Positions 38,423 through 46,362 of a DNA stretch of 64,000 nucleotides are shown here, in pieces. The translations under genes and the position numbers were made by a program. The first letter of the stretch is position 1, and every line of letters begins with the position of its first letter. The notes under the pieces were generated by a model. It saw only the letters and a program-made list of their open reading frames with translations, did not search any database and was not told the DNA's origin. The DNA comes from Amycolatopsis decaplanina DSM 44594 (GTDB lineage Bacteria; Actinomycetota; Actinomycetes; Mycobacteriales; Pseudonocardiaceae), in the NCBI RefSeq assembly GCF_000342005.1, contig NZ_AOHO01000074.1:310001-374000 (forward strand), given 5' to 3'.

Positions 38423-40243
38423 ATGCCCGAAACCGCGATCGCCGATCACGGCCTGATCGGCGATCTGCAGACCGCCGCGCTGGTCACCACCGGCGGGTCG
38501 ATCGACTGGTTCTGCAGCCCGCGCTTCGATTCACCGTCGGTCTTCGGCGCGCTGCTCGACGACGAACGTGGTGGCCGGTTCCGCGTCCACCCGGCCGGGC
38601 AGTACACCAGCAGGCAGATGTACTACCCGGACACCGCGGTCCTGATCACCCGGTTCTCCAGCGCGGACGGGATCGGCGAGGTGGTCGACTTCATGCCCCC
38701 GTGTGACGGCGCCGCGACCGCCAAGCACCGGATCGCCCGCCTCGTGCGCTGCGTCCGGGGGAACGTCACCTTCGACATGGTGGTCGCGCCGCGTTTCGAC
38801 TACGGCCGCCGTCCACACGAGGCGATCCTGTCCGGGCACGGTGCCGTCTTCGTGTCGAGTGAGCTGTCGCTGACGCTGCATCCGGTCCGCGAACCCGGCG
38901 ATGAGCACCTCTCCGAGACGCGGATCGAAGGAAACGACGTGCACCTGCGGCTCAGCCTGGCCGCCGGACAGGTCCGGGGTGTCGTACTCGAGACGGACAA
39001 CCCGGAACCGCCACGCGAGATCCGGCTCGGGGAGTTCACCGGCCTGTTCGAAGACACGGTGGGCTGGTGGCGCTCGTGGCTGGCCCGCTCCACCTACCGC
39101 GGGCGCTGGCGGGAGATCGTGACCCGCTCGGCGATCACCCTGAAACTGCTCACCTACCGGCCGACCGGCGGCCTGGTCGCCGCCCCCACCCTCGGCCTGC
39201 CGGAGGAACTCGGCGGGGAACGGAACTGGGACTATCGCTACACCTGGGTGCGTGACGCGTCGTTCTCCGTCTCCGCGCTGCTGGCCCTCGGCTTCACCGA
39301 AGAGGCGGCCCGGTTCGGCGGCTGGCTCGGCGACCGGATCCGCGAAGGCGGCCGCGAACGCGGCGAGGGCGGGCCGCTGGCCGTGCTCTACCGCGTGGAC
39401 GGTGCGACGGACCTCCGCGAGGAGGAGCTCACGCACTGGTCGGGGTATCTCGGGTCGAGACCGGTCCGGATCGGCAACGACGCGGCGGGGCAGCTGCAGC
39501 TGGACATCTACGGCGAGGCACTGGACAGTGTCTTCACCGCCGATCTGGCGGGCTTCGGGCTGCCCCACCGGGGCTGGACCGCGGTCCGCTCGACGCTCGA
39601 CTGGCTCGGACAACACTGGGACCAGCCCGAGGAGGGCATCTGGGAGACCAGGGGCGGACGCCGGTCCTTCACCTACGGCCGCCTGATGAGCTGGGTCGCC
39701 TTCGACCGCGGCCTCCGGATGGCGAGCACGCACGGCCGTCCGGCGCCGGTCGAGGACTGGACGTGGCAGCGCGACAGCATCTACGACCAGATCCTGAACC
39801 AGGGCTGGCACCGGACGCGGCAGGCGTTCGTCCAGCATTACACCGGGGACGAGCTGGACGCGTCGCTGTTGCGGATGCCCCGCACCGGTTTCCTCCCGTC
39901 ACAGGACCCGCTGTGGCTTTCCACCCTCGACGCGATCGGGAAGGATCTGGTCATCGACAGCCTGGTGCACCGGTACGATCCGGCCGCGACCCCGGACGGC
40001 CTGGCGGGCACGGAAGGCACTTTCTCCTTGTGCAGCTTCGCCTATGCCGACGCACTGACCCGGGCAGGCAGACTGGACGAAGCGCGGGCGGCGTTCGAGA
40101 AGATGCTGACCTACGCCAACCACGTCGGTCTCTACGCCGAGGAGATCGCGCCGAGTGGCGAGCAACTCGGCAACTTCCCGCAGGCCTTCACCCACCTCTC
40201 GCTCATCGACGCCGCGGTCACCCTCGACGCCGCTTTGGGGTGA
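38423..40243 (+). CDS. Glycoside hydrolase family 15 (glucoamylase/trehalase-like)
   Basis: A 606-aa cytoplasmic GH15 protein. The N-terminal beta-sandwich begins IADHGLIGDLQTAALVTTGGSIDWFCSPRFDSPSVF. The (alpha/alpha)6 barrel includes ERNWDYRYTWVRDASF (about residues 268-283), IGNDAAGQLQLDIYGE (about 352-367) and the C-terminal FSLCSFAYADAL. Actinomycete homologues hydrolyse trehalose or alpha-glucans; the substrate cannot be decided here. Start ATG has GAGGAGG 4 nt upstream. The next gene starts 18 nt after the stop, so the AraC gene may be cotranscribed. Confidence 0.9.
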   Translation: MPETAIADHGLIGDLQTAALVTTGGSIDWFCSPRFDSPSVFGALLDDERGGRFRVHPAGQYTSRQMYYPDTAVLITRFSSADGIGEVVDFMPPCDGAATAKHRIARLVRCVRGNVTFDMVVAPRFDYGRRPHEAILSGHGAVFVSSELSLTLHPVREPGDEHLSETRIEGNDVHLRLSLAAGQVRGVVLETDNPEPPREIRLGEFTGLFEDTVGWWRSWLARSTYRGRWREIVTRSAITLKLLTYRPTGGLVAAPTLGLPEELGGERNWDYRYTWVRDASFSVSALLALGFTEEAARFGGWLGDRIREGGRERGEGGPLAVLYRVDGATDLREEELTHWSGYLGSRPVRIGNDAAGQLQLDIYGEALDSVFTADLAGFGLPHRGWTAVRSTLDWLGQHWDQPEEGIWETRGGRRSFTYGRLMSWVAFDRGLRMASTHGRPAPVEDWTWQRDSIYDQILNQGWHRTRQAFVQHYTGDELDASLLRMPRTGFLPSQDPLWLSTLDAIGKDLVIDSLVHRYDPAATPDGLAGTEGTFSLCSFAYADALTRAGRLDEARAAFEKMLTYANHVGLYAEEIAPSGEQLGNFPQAFTHLSLIDAAVTLDAALG

Positions 40244-40261
40244 TTGCGCGAGGATGCGGGG

Positions 40262-41143
40262 ATGGGTTACCGGACCTGGATGCGGTACTTCACACCGTCC
40301 GCCGTGCACCGACGGCTGGGCCTGGTGTGCCTCGGTGTCGGGCTGCAGCACGGCGTCCTGCCCGTGGTGGGGCCGCGCGTGCTCGACCATTACGTGGCCG
40401 TCGTGGTGTCCAAGGGGCGCGGGTGGTTCGCCGTGGCGGGCGGGGAACGGCAGGAGGTCGTCGCGCCCGCCCTGCTGTGGCTCGTCCCCGGGGTCGGGCA
40501 CCACTACGCGCCCGACCCCGCGCACGGCTGGGAAGAATGTTTCGTCGACTTCGACGGCAGCGCCGTGGACGCCTACGTGGAACTCGGCTACGTCACGCCC
40601 GGGACGCCGGTGGTGCCGCTGGGCGACGTCGAGGTCGTCCGCGACATCGTGAGCCGGATCGTGCGCTGCGCGCGAGGCGGCAGCCCGCTGGCACAGGTCG
40701 ACGCTTCGGCGGCCGTGCATCACCTGCTGGTGGCCTTGCGGCGGGCCGGCGCCGACAGCACACCGAGCGGCGGATCCCTGCTGGAGGCGCTGGCGCGGGA
40801 CGCCCTGCTGCCGATCAGTGTCGCGGAGATCGCGGCCCGCCGCGGCATGACGCTGCCCGAACTGCGTGCCGCCGTGCGCCGGAGCACCGAAACCGGCTTG
40901 AAAGATCACCTGCTGACCCTCCGCCTCAACCGCGCGAAGGAACTCCTGACCACCACGCGGATGCCGGTGCAGGAGGTGGCCCAAGCGATCGGCTACGAGG
41001 ACGCCGCCTACTTCAGCAGGCTCTTCACCCGCCGGGTCGGCGTCTCCCCCGGGCGCTTCCGCGAGTCGCGCGTCCAGGCCGTCCCAGGCGGCTGGAGTTC
41101 GCGGATTCCTCCTCCCGACGACCCACCGTTGGTGCCCGACTGA
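40262..41143 (+). CDS. AraC-family transcriptional regulator
   Basis: A 293-aa regulator. The N-terminal part is an AraC-type cupin ligand-binding domain (residues about 10-135, with VVVSKGRGWFAVAGGERQEV and LLWLVPGVGHHY). The C-terminal double HTH (about 185-275) contains LPISVAEIAARRGMTLPEL and EVAQAIGYEDAAYFSRLFTRR. ATG at 40262 is preferred to an in-frame TTG at 40244. It follows the GH15 gene by 18 nt and precedes a secreted lectin gene whose upstream region carries 22-bp-spaced direct repeats. Control of that gene is a reasonable inference, with a sugar as likely ligand. Confidence 0.88.
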   Translation: MGYRTWMRYFTPSAVHRRLGLVCLGVGLQHGVLPVVGPRVLDHYVAVVVSKGRGWFAVAGGERQEVVAPALLWLVPGVGHHYAPDPAHGWEECFVDFDGSAVDAYVELGYVTPGTPVVPLGDVEVVRDIVSRIVRCARGGSPLAQVDASAAVHHLLVALRRAGADSTPSGGSLLEALARDALLPISVAEIAARRGMTLPELRAAVRRSTETGLKDHLLTLRLNRAKELLTTTRMPVQEVAQAIGYEDAAYFSRLFTRRVGVSPGRFRESRVQAVPGGWSSRIPPPDDPPLVPD

Positions 41144-41146
41144 CCC

Positions 41147-41250
41147 TTGGACTTCCGCACGGCACCGCTTGGACTTTCCGCGCAATAAGTGCATGAACTT
41201 CGCTTGAAGTTGAGTGAAAGCGTTGACTTACGCGCAATAACGTTCATAAC
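41147..41250 (+). promoter_or_regulatory. Direct repeats, palindrome and promoter before the lectin gene
   Basis: TTGGACTT occurs at 41147 and 41169, 22 bp apart, each followed by a CCGC. GCGCAATAA occurs at 41180 and 41232, 52 bp apart, each followed by a similar ATGAAC/ATAAC. Between them lies the palindrome AACTTC-N4-GAAGTT (41196-41211). TTGACT (41223-41228) and CATAAC (41245-41250), 16 nt apart, could be -35 and -10. The 22-bp spacing suits an AraC dimer. Confidence 0.6.
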
Positions 41251-41301
41251 ATCGGCGACCGCCCCGCCAACTGTGGTGCGGGTCACCCTTGGGAGAGAGT
41301 C

Positions 41302-43482
41302 ATGCGGACCCTGCCTCTTCTCGGCGCCGCGGCGTTGGCCGTGGCGGCGACCACGGTGGTGCCGGCGTCGTCCGACGCCGCGCCGCCGGACGCGACGTAC
41401 ACCATCACGGTCGACGCCAAGAAGTCGTTCAGCCCGACCACCGACACCCCGGCGAGTAGCTATGTCGACAAAGACGGCACCTTCTACTTTCAGCAGGCGG
41501 CGGCCCTCTACGGAGCCGACCAGCCGCGCGAGTGGGATTTCTACAGCGGGCGCGATTTCGACAGCTTCACCAAGAACCCCATCAGCACAGCGGTGAACCC
41601 GGCCAACCCCGCCGACCGCAACGACGACACGACCTGGCGCTGCAACAACAGCCCCACCGGCAAGGAGTCCACCTACCCGCCCGCCGGGTCGGGCTACTCG
41701 CAGCGCAACTTCTGCGACCTCGTCGGCACCTGGGTCGATCCGGACACCGGCGACTGGTACGGCCTGATCCACAACGAGTTCACGCCCGAGCCGTTCGGCG
41801 CGTACTCGTTCTCGCACTACGACGCGATCGACATGGCCGTGTCGAAGGACCAGGGCAAGACCTGGACCATCAAGGACCACGCGATCACTTCGCCCTACAG
41901 CACGAAACGCGGTGACGCGGCGGCCTTCCCGAATCAGACGTTCGACTACGGCGACGGCGACCCGCGCCTGTTCGTCGACACCGCCTCCGGGTACTTCTAC
42001 GTCTACTACGGTTCGCGCATCGTGCCGAAGGCGGGCGCCGGCGGGCCGATGACCGGGCTGGCGCACGTCGCCCGCTCGCCGATCTCGGCCAAGATGGCGT
42101 CCGGCTCGTGGCAGAAGTGGTTCGACGGCGGATGGACCCAGCCCGGCGTCGGCGGCCGCGAGAGCAACATGGTCCCCGTGTCCGCCCCGGGCGACACCGG
42201 TTACACACCCGTCGCGAACGACTACGACCCGGCCAACACCGGCAACGTCAGCCAGCAGATCGCCGCGGGACAGCTGCCGCGCAAATCGGATCTGTTCATC
42301 ATGAACATCGCCTACAACGCGCATCTCGGTCTCTACATCGGCGCGCCGGAGGCCGTGGACAGCGTCGTCCCCCAGCGGTATTACGTGACCGACGATCTGA
42401 CGACGCAGAAGTGGCGGCTGATCGGCGACACCGGGAGCTACACCAACCAGTCCTGGTACCGCTGGTTCGTCGACGCCGCGAACAAGACGAATTCGACCAT
42501 CATCGGCAAGCAGTTCCGGTCGTACTGCGCGGTCGCCTGCTCGAACAACGCGGGCGGTGAGTACACCACCCAGACCATCACGTCCTCCGCGCCCGTACCG
42601 TCCCCTGTGGACACTTCGCGCAAGTACCGCATCGGCCTCGGCGACGGCCGTGTTCTGGCGCAGGGCACCGGAACCGCGACGACGTCGGTCGCGAGCACGA
42701 CCGGATCCGACCGCGAGGCGTGGCAGTTCTCGTCCGACGGCGACGGCTCGTACCGCGTCACCAACGCCGCCACGGGCCAGTTCCTCGGCGTCGACGCCGC
42801 GCAAGCGGGCCGGGCATGGGGCGCGAAACCCACCGTGACGTCGTCCTCGACGGTGGGGCAGCAATGGTTCGTCATTCCGTCCACTGTGGACAAGGGAACC
42901 TTCCGGCTGGTGAACCGCTACAGCGGGCTTGTGCTCGGCCTTTCCGGCAAGGCCTCGCGACCGGCGGAGACCACCCCGCTGCGCTCCTGGACCGACACCA
43001 CCGGGAACGCCGTCGGAGGTGGCCGGAGCGCGGCCGAGCAGACACTGAAGTTCACCGACGCCGGCGCGGGCACTCTCGACGGCGTCCACACCCTGGCGGC
43101 GTCGGGCAAGAACCTCGACGACCCGGACTCGTCGACGGCCACCGGCACGCCTCTGATCACCTGGACGCCGAACCAGGGCGCCAACCAGAAGTGGCTGTTC
43201 ACCAGGCAGGCCGACGGTTCCTACACCCTGACCAACACGCATTCGAAACTGTGCGCCGACGTCGAAGGCGGAGCCACCACCGCGGGCGCGCGCGTCATCC
43301 AGTGGACGTGCACCGGCGCGGCCAACCAGCGCTGGACCGCGGCGAAACAACCCGACGGCACCTACAAGATCGCCAGCGTGCGCTCCGGCCTGCTCCTGAC
43401 CACGGCGTCCACTTCGGACGGTGCGGCCGTGACGCAACAGGCCGACGCGGGCTCCGCGCTCCAGTCGTGGTCGATCGGCTGA
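41302..43482 (+). CDS. Secreted protein with propeller-like domain and C-terminal ricin-type lectin repeats
   Basis: A 726-aa exported protein: signal peptide about 1-27 (MRTLPLLGAAALAVAATTVVPASSDA). The N-terminal half (about 30-430) has repeats such as DFDSFTKNP, DMAVSKDQGKTWTIKDH and GDGDPRLFVDTASGYFYVYYGS that look like a five-bladed beta-propeller of the GH43/sialidase type, although I cannot assign a catalytic family. The C-terminal 280 residues contain beta-trefoil (ricin B) repeats with the QxW-like endings NQKWLF, NQRWTA and LQSWSI. It probably binds and perhaps cleaves a polysaccharide outside the cell. ATG follows GGGAGAG by 5 nt. The neighbouring AraC regulator is the likely controller. 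Confidence 0.8.
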   Translation: MRTLPLLGAAALAVAATTVVPASSDAAPPDATYTITVDAKKSFSPTTDTPASSYVDKDGTFYFQQAAALYGADQPREWDFYSGRDFDSFTKNPISTAVNPANPADRNDDTTWRCNNSPTGKESTYPPAGSGYSQRNFCDLVGTWVDPDTGDWYGLIHNEFTPEPFGAYSFSHYDAIDMAVSKDQGKTWTIKDHAITSPYSTKRGDAAAFPNQTFDYGDGDPRLFVDTASGYFYVYYGSRIVPKAGAGGPMTGLAHVARSPISAKMASGSWQKWFDGGWTQPGVGGRESNMVPVSAPGDTGYTPVANDYDPANTGNVSQQIAAGQLPRKSDLFIMNIAYNAHLGLYIGAPEAVDSVVPQRYYVTDDLTTQKWRLIGDTGSYTNQSWYRWFVDAANKTNSTIIGKQFRSYCAVACSNNAGGEYTTQTITSSAPVPSPVDTSRKYRIGLGDGRVLAQGTGTATTSVASTTGSDREAWQFSSDGDGSYRVTNAATGQFLGVDAAQAGRAWGAKPTVTSSSTVGQQWFVIPSTVDKGTFRLVNRYSGLVLGLSGKASRPAETTPLRSWTDTTGNAVGGGRSAAEQTLKFTDAGAGTLDGVHTLAASGKNLDDPDSSTATGTPLITWTPNQGANQKWLFTRQADGSYTLTNTHSKLCADVEGGATTAGARVIQWTCTGAANQRWTAAKQPDGTYKIASVRSGLLLTTASTSDGAAVTQQADAGSALQSWSIG

Positions 43483-43487
43483 ACCGG

Positions 43488-43515
43488 GTGGCCCACTCCT
43501 CCGGGGGTGGGCCAC
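43488..43515. terminator. Hairpin after the lectin gene
   Basis: GTGGCCCAC (43488-43496) and GTGGGCCAC (43507-43515) pair across a 10-nt loop, 5 nt after the stop codon. Confidence 0.7.
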
Positions 43516-43641
43516 TCTCGCGGCCGGGTTGCGTCTGTGTGGCACATCACACTCTCACTGCACGTCCTTGATCCGCAACCGTCTCCCTTCATGAGAGCAC
43601 TTTCGGTGAAAAGTTCACCGAAAGCGTGGAGGGAGAGCATC

Positions 43642-44331
43642 ATGAACCACACCGGCATCGTCCGTACCGCCACCATCACCGGCGTCGCCGCCGCGCTGAG
43701 CCTGACCGCCGTCGTCCCGGCGCTGGCCGGCCCGCTGAGCGATCCGCTGACCGCGCCTTCCGGCGGCCCGGTCACCACCGTGGCCGACCTCGACGGCGAC
43801 GGCGAGATCGAGACCGTCACAGCCCAGCTCACCGGCGACAACGACCAGGTCGTCTCCGCCACGGTGAACGGCACCTTCACTTCGATCCACCTCGGCGCCG
43901 ACAGCTCCGTCCCGCTCGAGGCCCCGCGCGTCACCGACCTCAACGGCGACGGCCGCGCCGAACTGATCGTCACCCAGTCCGTCGGTGCCAACACCACCTT
44001 CTTCACCGCTCTGCACTACGACGGCCGCAACCTCAGCCAGGTCGTCGACAACGACAGCAAGCCGCTGTCGATCGCCGAAGGCGGTGGCATCGCCGCCCAC
44101 CTGGGTTACCAGTGCACCCCGCTCGAAGGAGGCGGCCGCACCTTCGAAACCGTCGCCGCCGAAGCCGACGACGTCGGCGCCGACCCCCTCACCTACTCGG
44201 GCACCCGCACCGTCTACACCCTTCGCGACGGCGCGCTGACCACCCGGAACACCATCCCGATCACCAGCCGCCCGGTGACCGACCCGGTGCTCGGCACCGA
44301 CGCCGCGAGCTGCGACCAGGCCGGGAGCTGA
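43642..44331 (+). CDS. Secreted protein with FG-GAP/VCBS-like calcium repeats
   Basis: A 229-aa exported protein with a signal peptide (about 1-29, cleavage after VVPALA). The motifs VADLDGDGEIETV and VTDLNGDGRAELIV match the calcium-binding loops of FG-GAP/VCBS repeats. The rest is beta-rich with two cysteines (QCTPLEGG and SCDQAGS). The function is unknown. The ATG follows GAGGGAGAG, and the in-frame extension upstream to 43507 is rejected. Confidence 0.82.
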   Translation: MNHTGIVRTATITGVAAALSLTAVVPALAGPLSDPLTAPSGGPVTTVADLDGDGEIETVTAQLTGDNDQVVSATVNGTFTSIHLGADSSVPLEAPRVTDLNGDGRAELIVTQSVGANTTFFTALHYDGRNLSQVVDNDSKPLSIAEGGGIAAHLGYQCTPLEGGGRTFETVAAEADDVGADPLTYSGTRTVYTLRDGALTTRNTIPITSRPVTDPVLGTDAASCDQAGS

Positions 44332-44364
44332 CTCCGTCTGGAGCTGGCACGGTCGGCCACCTCG

Positions 44365-44413
44365 CGTCTATGAAGGAATTAGGACGTTGAGCGTCCTAAT
44401 TCCTTCATAGACG
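44365..44413. terminator. 22-bp perfect hairpin, bidirectional terminator
   Basis: Arms 44365-44386 and 44392-44413 pair perfectly around 5 nt; the arm contains CTATGAAGGAATTAGGACG. It lies between convergent genes ending at 44331 and 44455. Confidence 0.85.
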
Positions 44414-44454
44414 GTCCCGATACCCGAAACGCCACTCAGGACCAGCTGTACCGG

Positions 44455-44751
44455 CTACGGGGCGTAGGTCAGGCAATTGGCGGCATGGTCGCCATCACCC
44501 GGCCCGACACGGACACTCGACGCGGTGCATTCCAATGCGGAATTGTGCCGGCAATCGGCGCGGGAGCAGGCTCCCACCTGCGCGGTCACTCGATCGAGTC
44601 CGCCTTTGGTGTTGAGCGGGACGAACGTTCCGCAATCGGCCGATCCGTTGCCGCCTCCCACCGTGATGGCGAAAGCATGACAGCCGTCGTGATTGTACGA
44701 GCAGCCACTGACCGTGCATTCGTGGACAGCGGGCATTTCAGTGGTGGTCAT
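44455..44751 (-). CDS. DUF1540 domain protein with two cysteine repeats
   Basis: A 98-aa protein with two copies of the DUF1540 Cys pattern: HECTVSGCSYNHDGCHAFA...ADCGTF and ACSRADCRHNSALECTA...ANCLTY, eight cysteines in all, which suggests metal binding. It is common in Gram-positive bacteria and has no known role. The start is ATG at 44751. Confidence 0.87.
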   Translation of the reverse strand: MTTTEMPAVHECTVSGCSYNHDGCHAFAITVGGGNGSADCGTFVPLNTKGGLDRVTAQVGACSRADCRHNSALECTASSVRVGPGDGDHAANCLTYAP

Positions 44752-44829
44752 AACGACTCCTGTACTTCGTGGTGGTGGTGTCGTTCGGTATGACCAGGGT
44801 TACACCGCCTCGCTCCCGGGGCAATTCGG

Positions 44830-45110
44830 AAAAATTCATTCACGTCCGGCGCGAGGTCGTCGAAGCCGTGGAAGGCGCCGCTCCAGACGTGCAGTTCCGC
44901 CTCTCCCCCGGCGGCCCAGATCGCACGGGCGGGGGCGGCATACGGTGAGACATCGGGGCACCTCGCCGGTCCCCGAGGACCATCGTCCACGCCGTCAGGT
45001 TGCCGGTCCGATCCCAGCCGCCGACACCGTCGTACCGGCGCGCGTCGAGGCGGGAAGACGCACGGATACACAGCAGTACATCCGCCGCTCCCGGCTCCAT
45101 CGACGTCATG
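44830..45110 (-). pseudogene. Decayed alpha/beta hydrolase (esterase) C-terminal remnant
   Basis: Two frames together give recognisable alpha/beta-hydrolase-3 sequence. One frame reads RYDGVGGWDRTGNLTAWTM then VLGDRRG. After a shift near 44960, the next frame reads PDVSPYAAPARAIWAAGGEAEL then HVWSGAFHGFD. In intact esterases about 25-30 residues separate SPYAAPAR from the IWAAGGEAEL segment, so an internal deletion is also present. The catalytic Ser region and the N-terminus are missing. The catalytic His context (FHGFD) remains. It is a dead gene. Confidence 0.72.
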
Positions 45111-45191
45111 CGGCTCGAGAACGATGATCACCGGCTGTCTCCGCGCTCGATTTCCGGGGGTTGACCAGGCGACGAACGGGTATCCAGCGGC

Positions 45192-45434
45192 GTGAGCCGA
45201 GTAAGAAACAGAACGCGCGGCCTCACCGCCCACTGGAGGCGGAGAGGCGGCGCTCTGGCGCTGATCTGGACGCTGATCACCCTCGGCCTGGCCACGATGC
45301 TGTGGATGTCGGGCTTCCGTGCGTGGCCGGTGTACCTGACGGCGATGCCGGGCGCCGTCGTTTCCGTCCTGCTGTGGATCGGCGTCGCGCGCACCCGCCG
45401 TGGGAGGGCCGCCGAAAAGCAGCCGAGCGGTTGA
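45192..45434 (+). CDS. Small two-helix membrane protein
   Basis: An 80-aa protein with a basic N-terminus, two hydrophobic segments (about 20-42 and 47-67) and a basic C-terminus. The start is GTG at 45192 with a weak upstream ribosome-binding site. The strong third-position GC bias supports a real gene. No family recognised. Confidence 0.6.
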   Translation: MSRVRNRTRGLTAHWRRRGGALALIWTLITLGLATMLWMSGFRAWPVYLTAMPGAVVSVLLWIGVARTRRGRAAEKQPSG

Positions 45435-45531
45435 GCCCCTTGAAGTAGTCACCGGCCTTCTTCTCCGCCGCCGCGATCATGCCGGCGGTGCGCTTGTCGA
45501 TCGTCTTGCCGAACATCGCGCCGGTTGCCAC
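45430..45531 (-). pseudogene. Possible short coding remnant
   Basis: About 33 codons on the minus strand (FGKTIDKRTAGMIAAAEKKA and on to FKGL) use almost only G/C-ending codons and read like a helical protein. The frame then runs into the oppositely oriented small membrane gene without an obvious end. It may be a truncated gene start. The origin is unknown. Confidence 0.3.
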
Positions 45532-45540
45532 CCGATCTCT

Positions 45541-45587
45541 GACCGTGTGGATTTCGGGACGTCAGATGTCCCGGAATCCACACAGTC
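45541..45587. repeat. Hairpin sharing the inner core of repeat family B
   Basis: Arms 45545-45560 and 45568-45583 pair with one G-U type exception, and 45541-45543 pairs with 45585-45587. The inner part (CGGGACGTC and GATGTCCCG) is nearly identical to that of the element at 15902-15954, while the outer arms differ. The rest of 45435-45742 shows only the ribosome-binding site of the next gene and the remnant listed above. Confidence 0.72.
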
Positions 45588-45742
45588 CCGCCACACCAGG
45601 CAGCGCATGGTGATGCCCCTTCATGTACCGGCGCACCGCGAAAACACCTCGATCGGCCGGAAAAGTACGCTAGCCGACGCTTTCCGGGATGCCTACGCTG
45701 AATTCCGCGCACGGGAACCACAAATGTCCTCGGGAGTCTCCG

Positions 45743-46330
45743 ATGAGAGCAACGAGAATCGTGTTCTGCGCCCTGTTCGCCCTCGGCGCCGCATGCCTTT
45801 CACCGGCGGCATCGGCGTCACCGGCGGCATCGGCGGGGCAAAACGCGTTCACCCTGTCCAGTGGCGCCTTCGCCGACGGCGGTCTCATGCCCAAGGTCCA
45901 CGAGTGCACCAGCGGTGGCGGGCACGACCCGGCCAAGAAGAACGAGTCGCCGCCGCTGGCCTGGTCGGGTGCCCCCGCCGCGGCCAAGAGCTACGCGATC
46001 GTCATGCGCGACCTCGACAACGCCAACCTCATCCACTGGGTCATCTACGACATCCCGGCGACCACGGCTTCGCTCCCCCAGAACGTCCAGCACGTCTACC
46101 GGCCCCCGGTGCCCGCCGGCTCCAGGCAGGTCTACTACCGCGGGAGCGCGAGTCTCTACGGCTACCAGGGTCCGTGCTCGCCTTCGACCGTGAACACCTA
46201 CGAATTCGTCGTGCACGCCCTCGACCAGACCTCGCTCACCGGCCTGAACTCCGGTTCGTCGACGCAGGCCGCCGCCAGGGCGATCACCGCGGCCTCGATC
46301 GGCTCGGCGAGGATCACCGGCGAGTCGTAA
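45743..46330 (+). CDS. Secreted YbhB/YbcL-type (PEBP) protein
   Basis: A 195-aa protein with a signal peptide (about 1-28) followed by a phosphatidylethanolamine-binding-protein fold. Key sequences are SPPLAWSGAPAAAKSYAIVM, the ligand-pocket motif DLDNANLIHWVIYDIPATT and GYQGPCSP with YEFVVHALD. Bacterial members are Raf-kinase-inhibitor-like proteins of uncertain role. ATG 45743 has GGGAG 7 nt upstream; an upstream in-frame start at 45689 is not supported. Confidence 0.88.
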   Translation: MRATRIVFCALFALGAACLSPAASASPAASAGQNAFTLSSGAFADGGLMPKVHECTSGGGHDPAKKNESPPLAWSGAPAAAKSYAIVMRDLDNANLIHWVIYDIPATTASLPQNVQHVYRPPVPAGSRQVYYRGSASLYGYQGPCSPSTVNTYEFVVHALDQTSLTGLNSGSSTQAAARAITAASIGSARITGES

Positions 46331-46362
46331 GACCCCTGGTCACCCGTGGCAAAATCGGCCCA

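Noticed and set aside
41147-41174. TTGGAC pair as a Bbr operator
   Set aside because: The two copies are direct, not inverted, and no GTCCAA partner is present.
45400-46362. 321-codon extension of the BTAD regulator
   Set aside because: Covers the PEBP-like gene in another frame; the regulator's conserved start is MRIGMLGPFEV at 46363.
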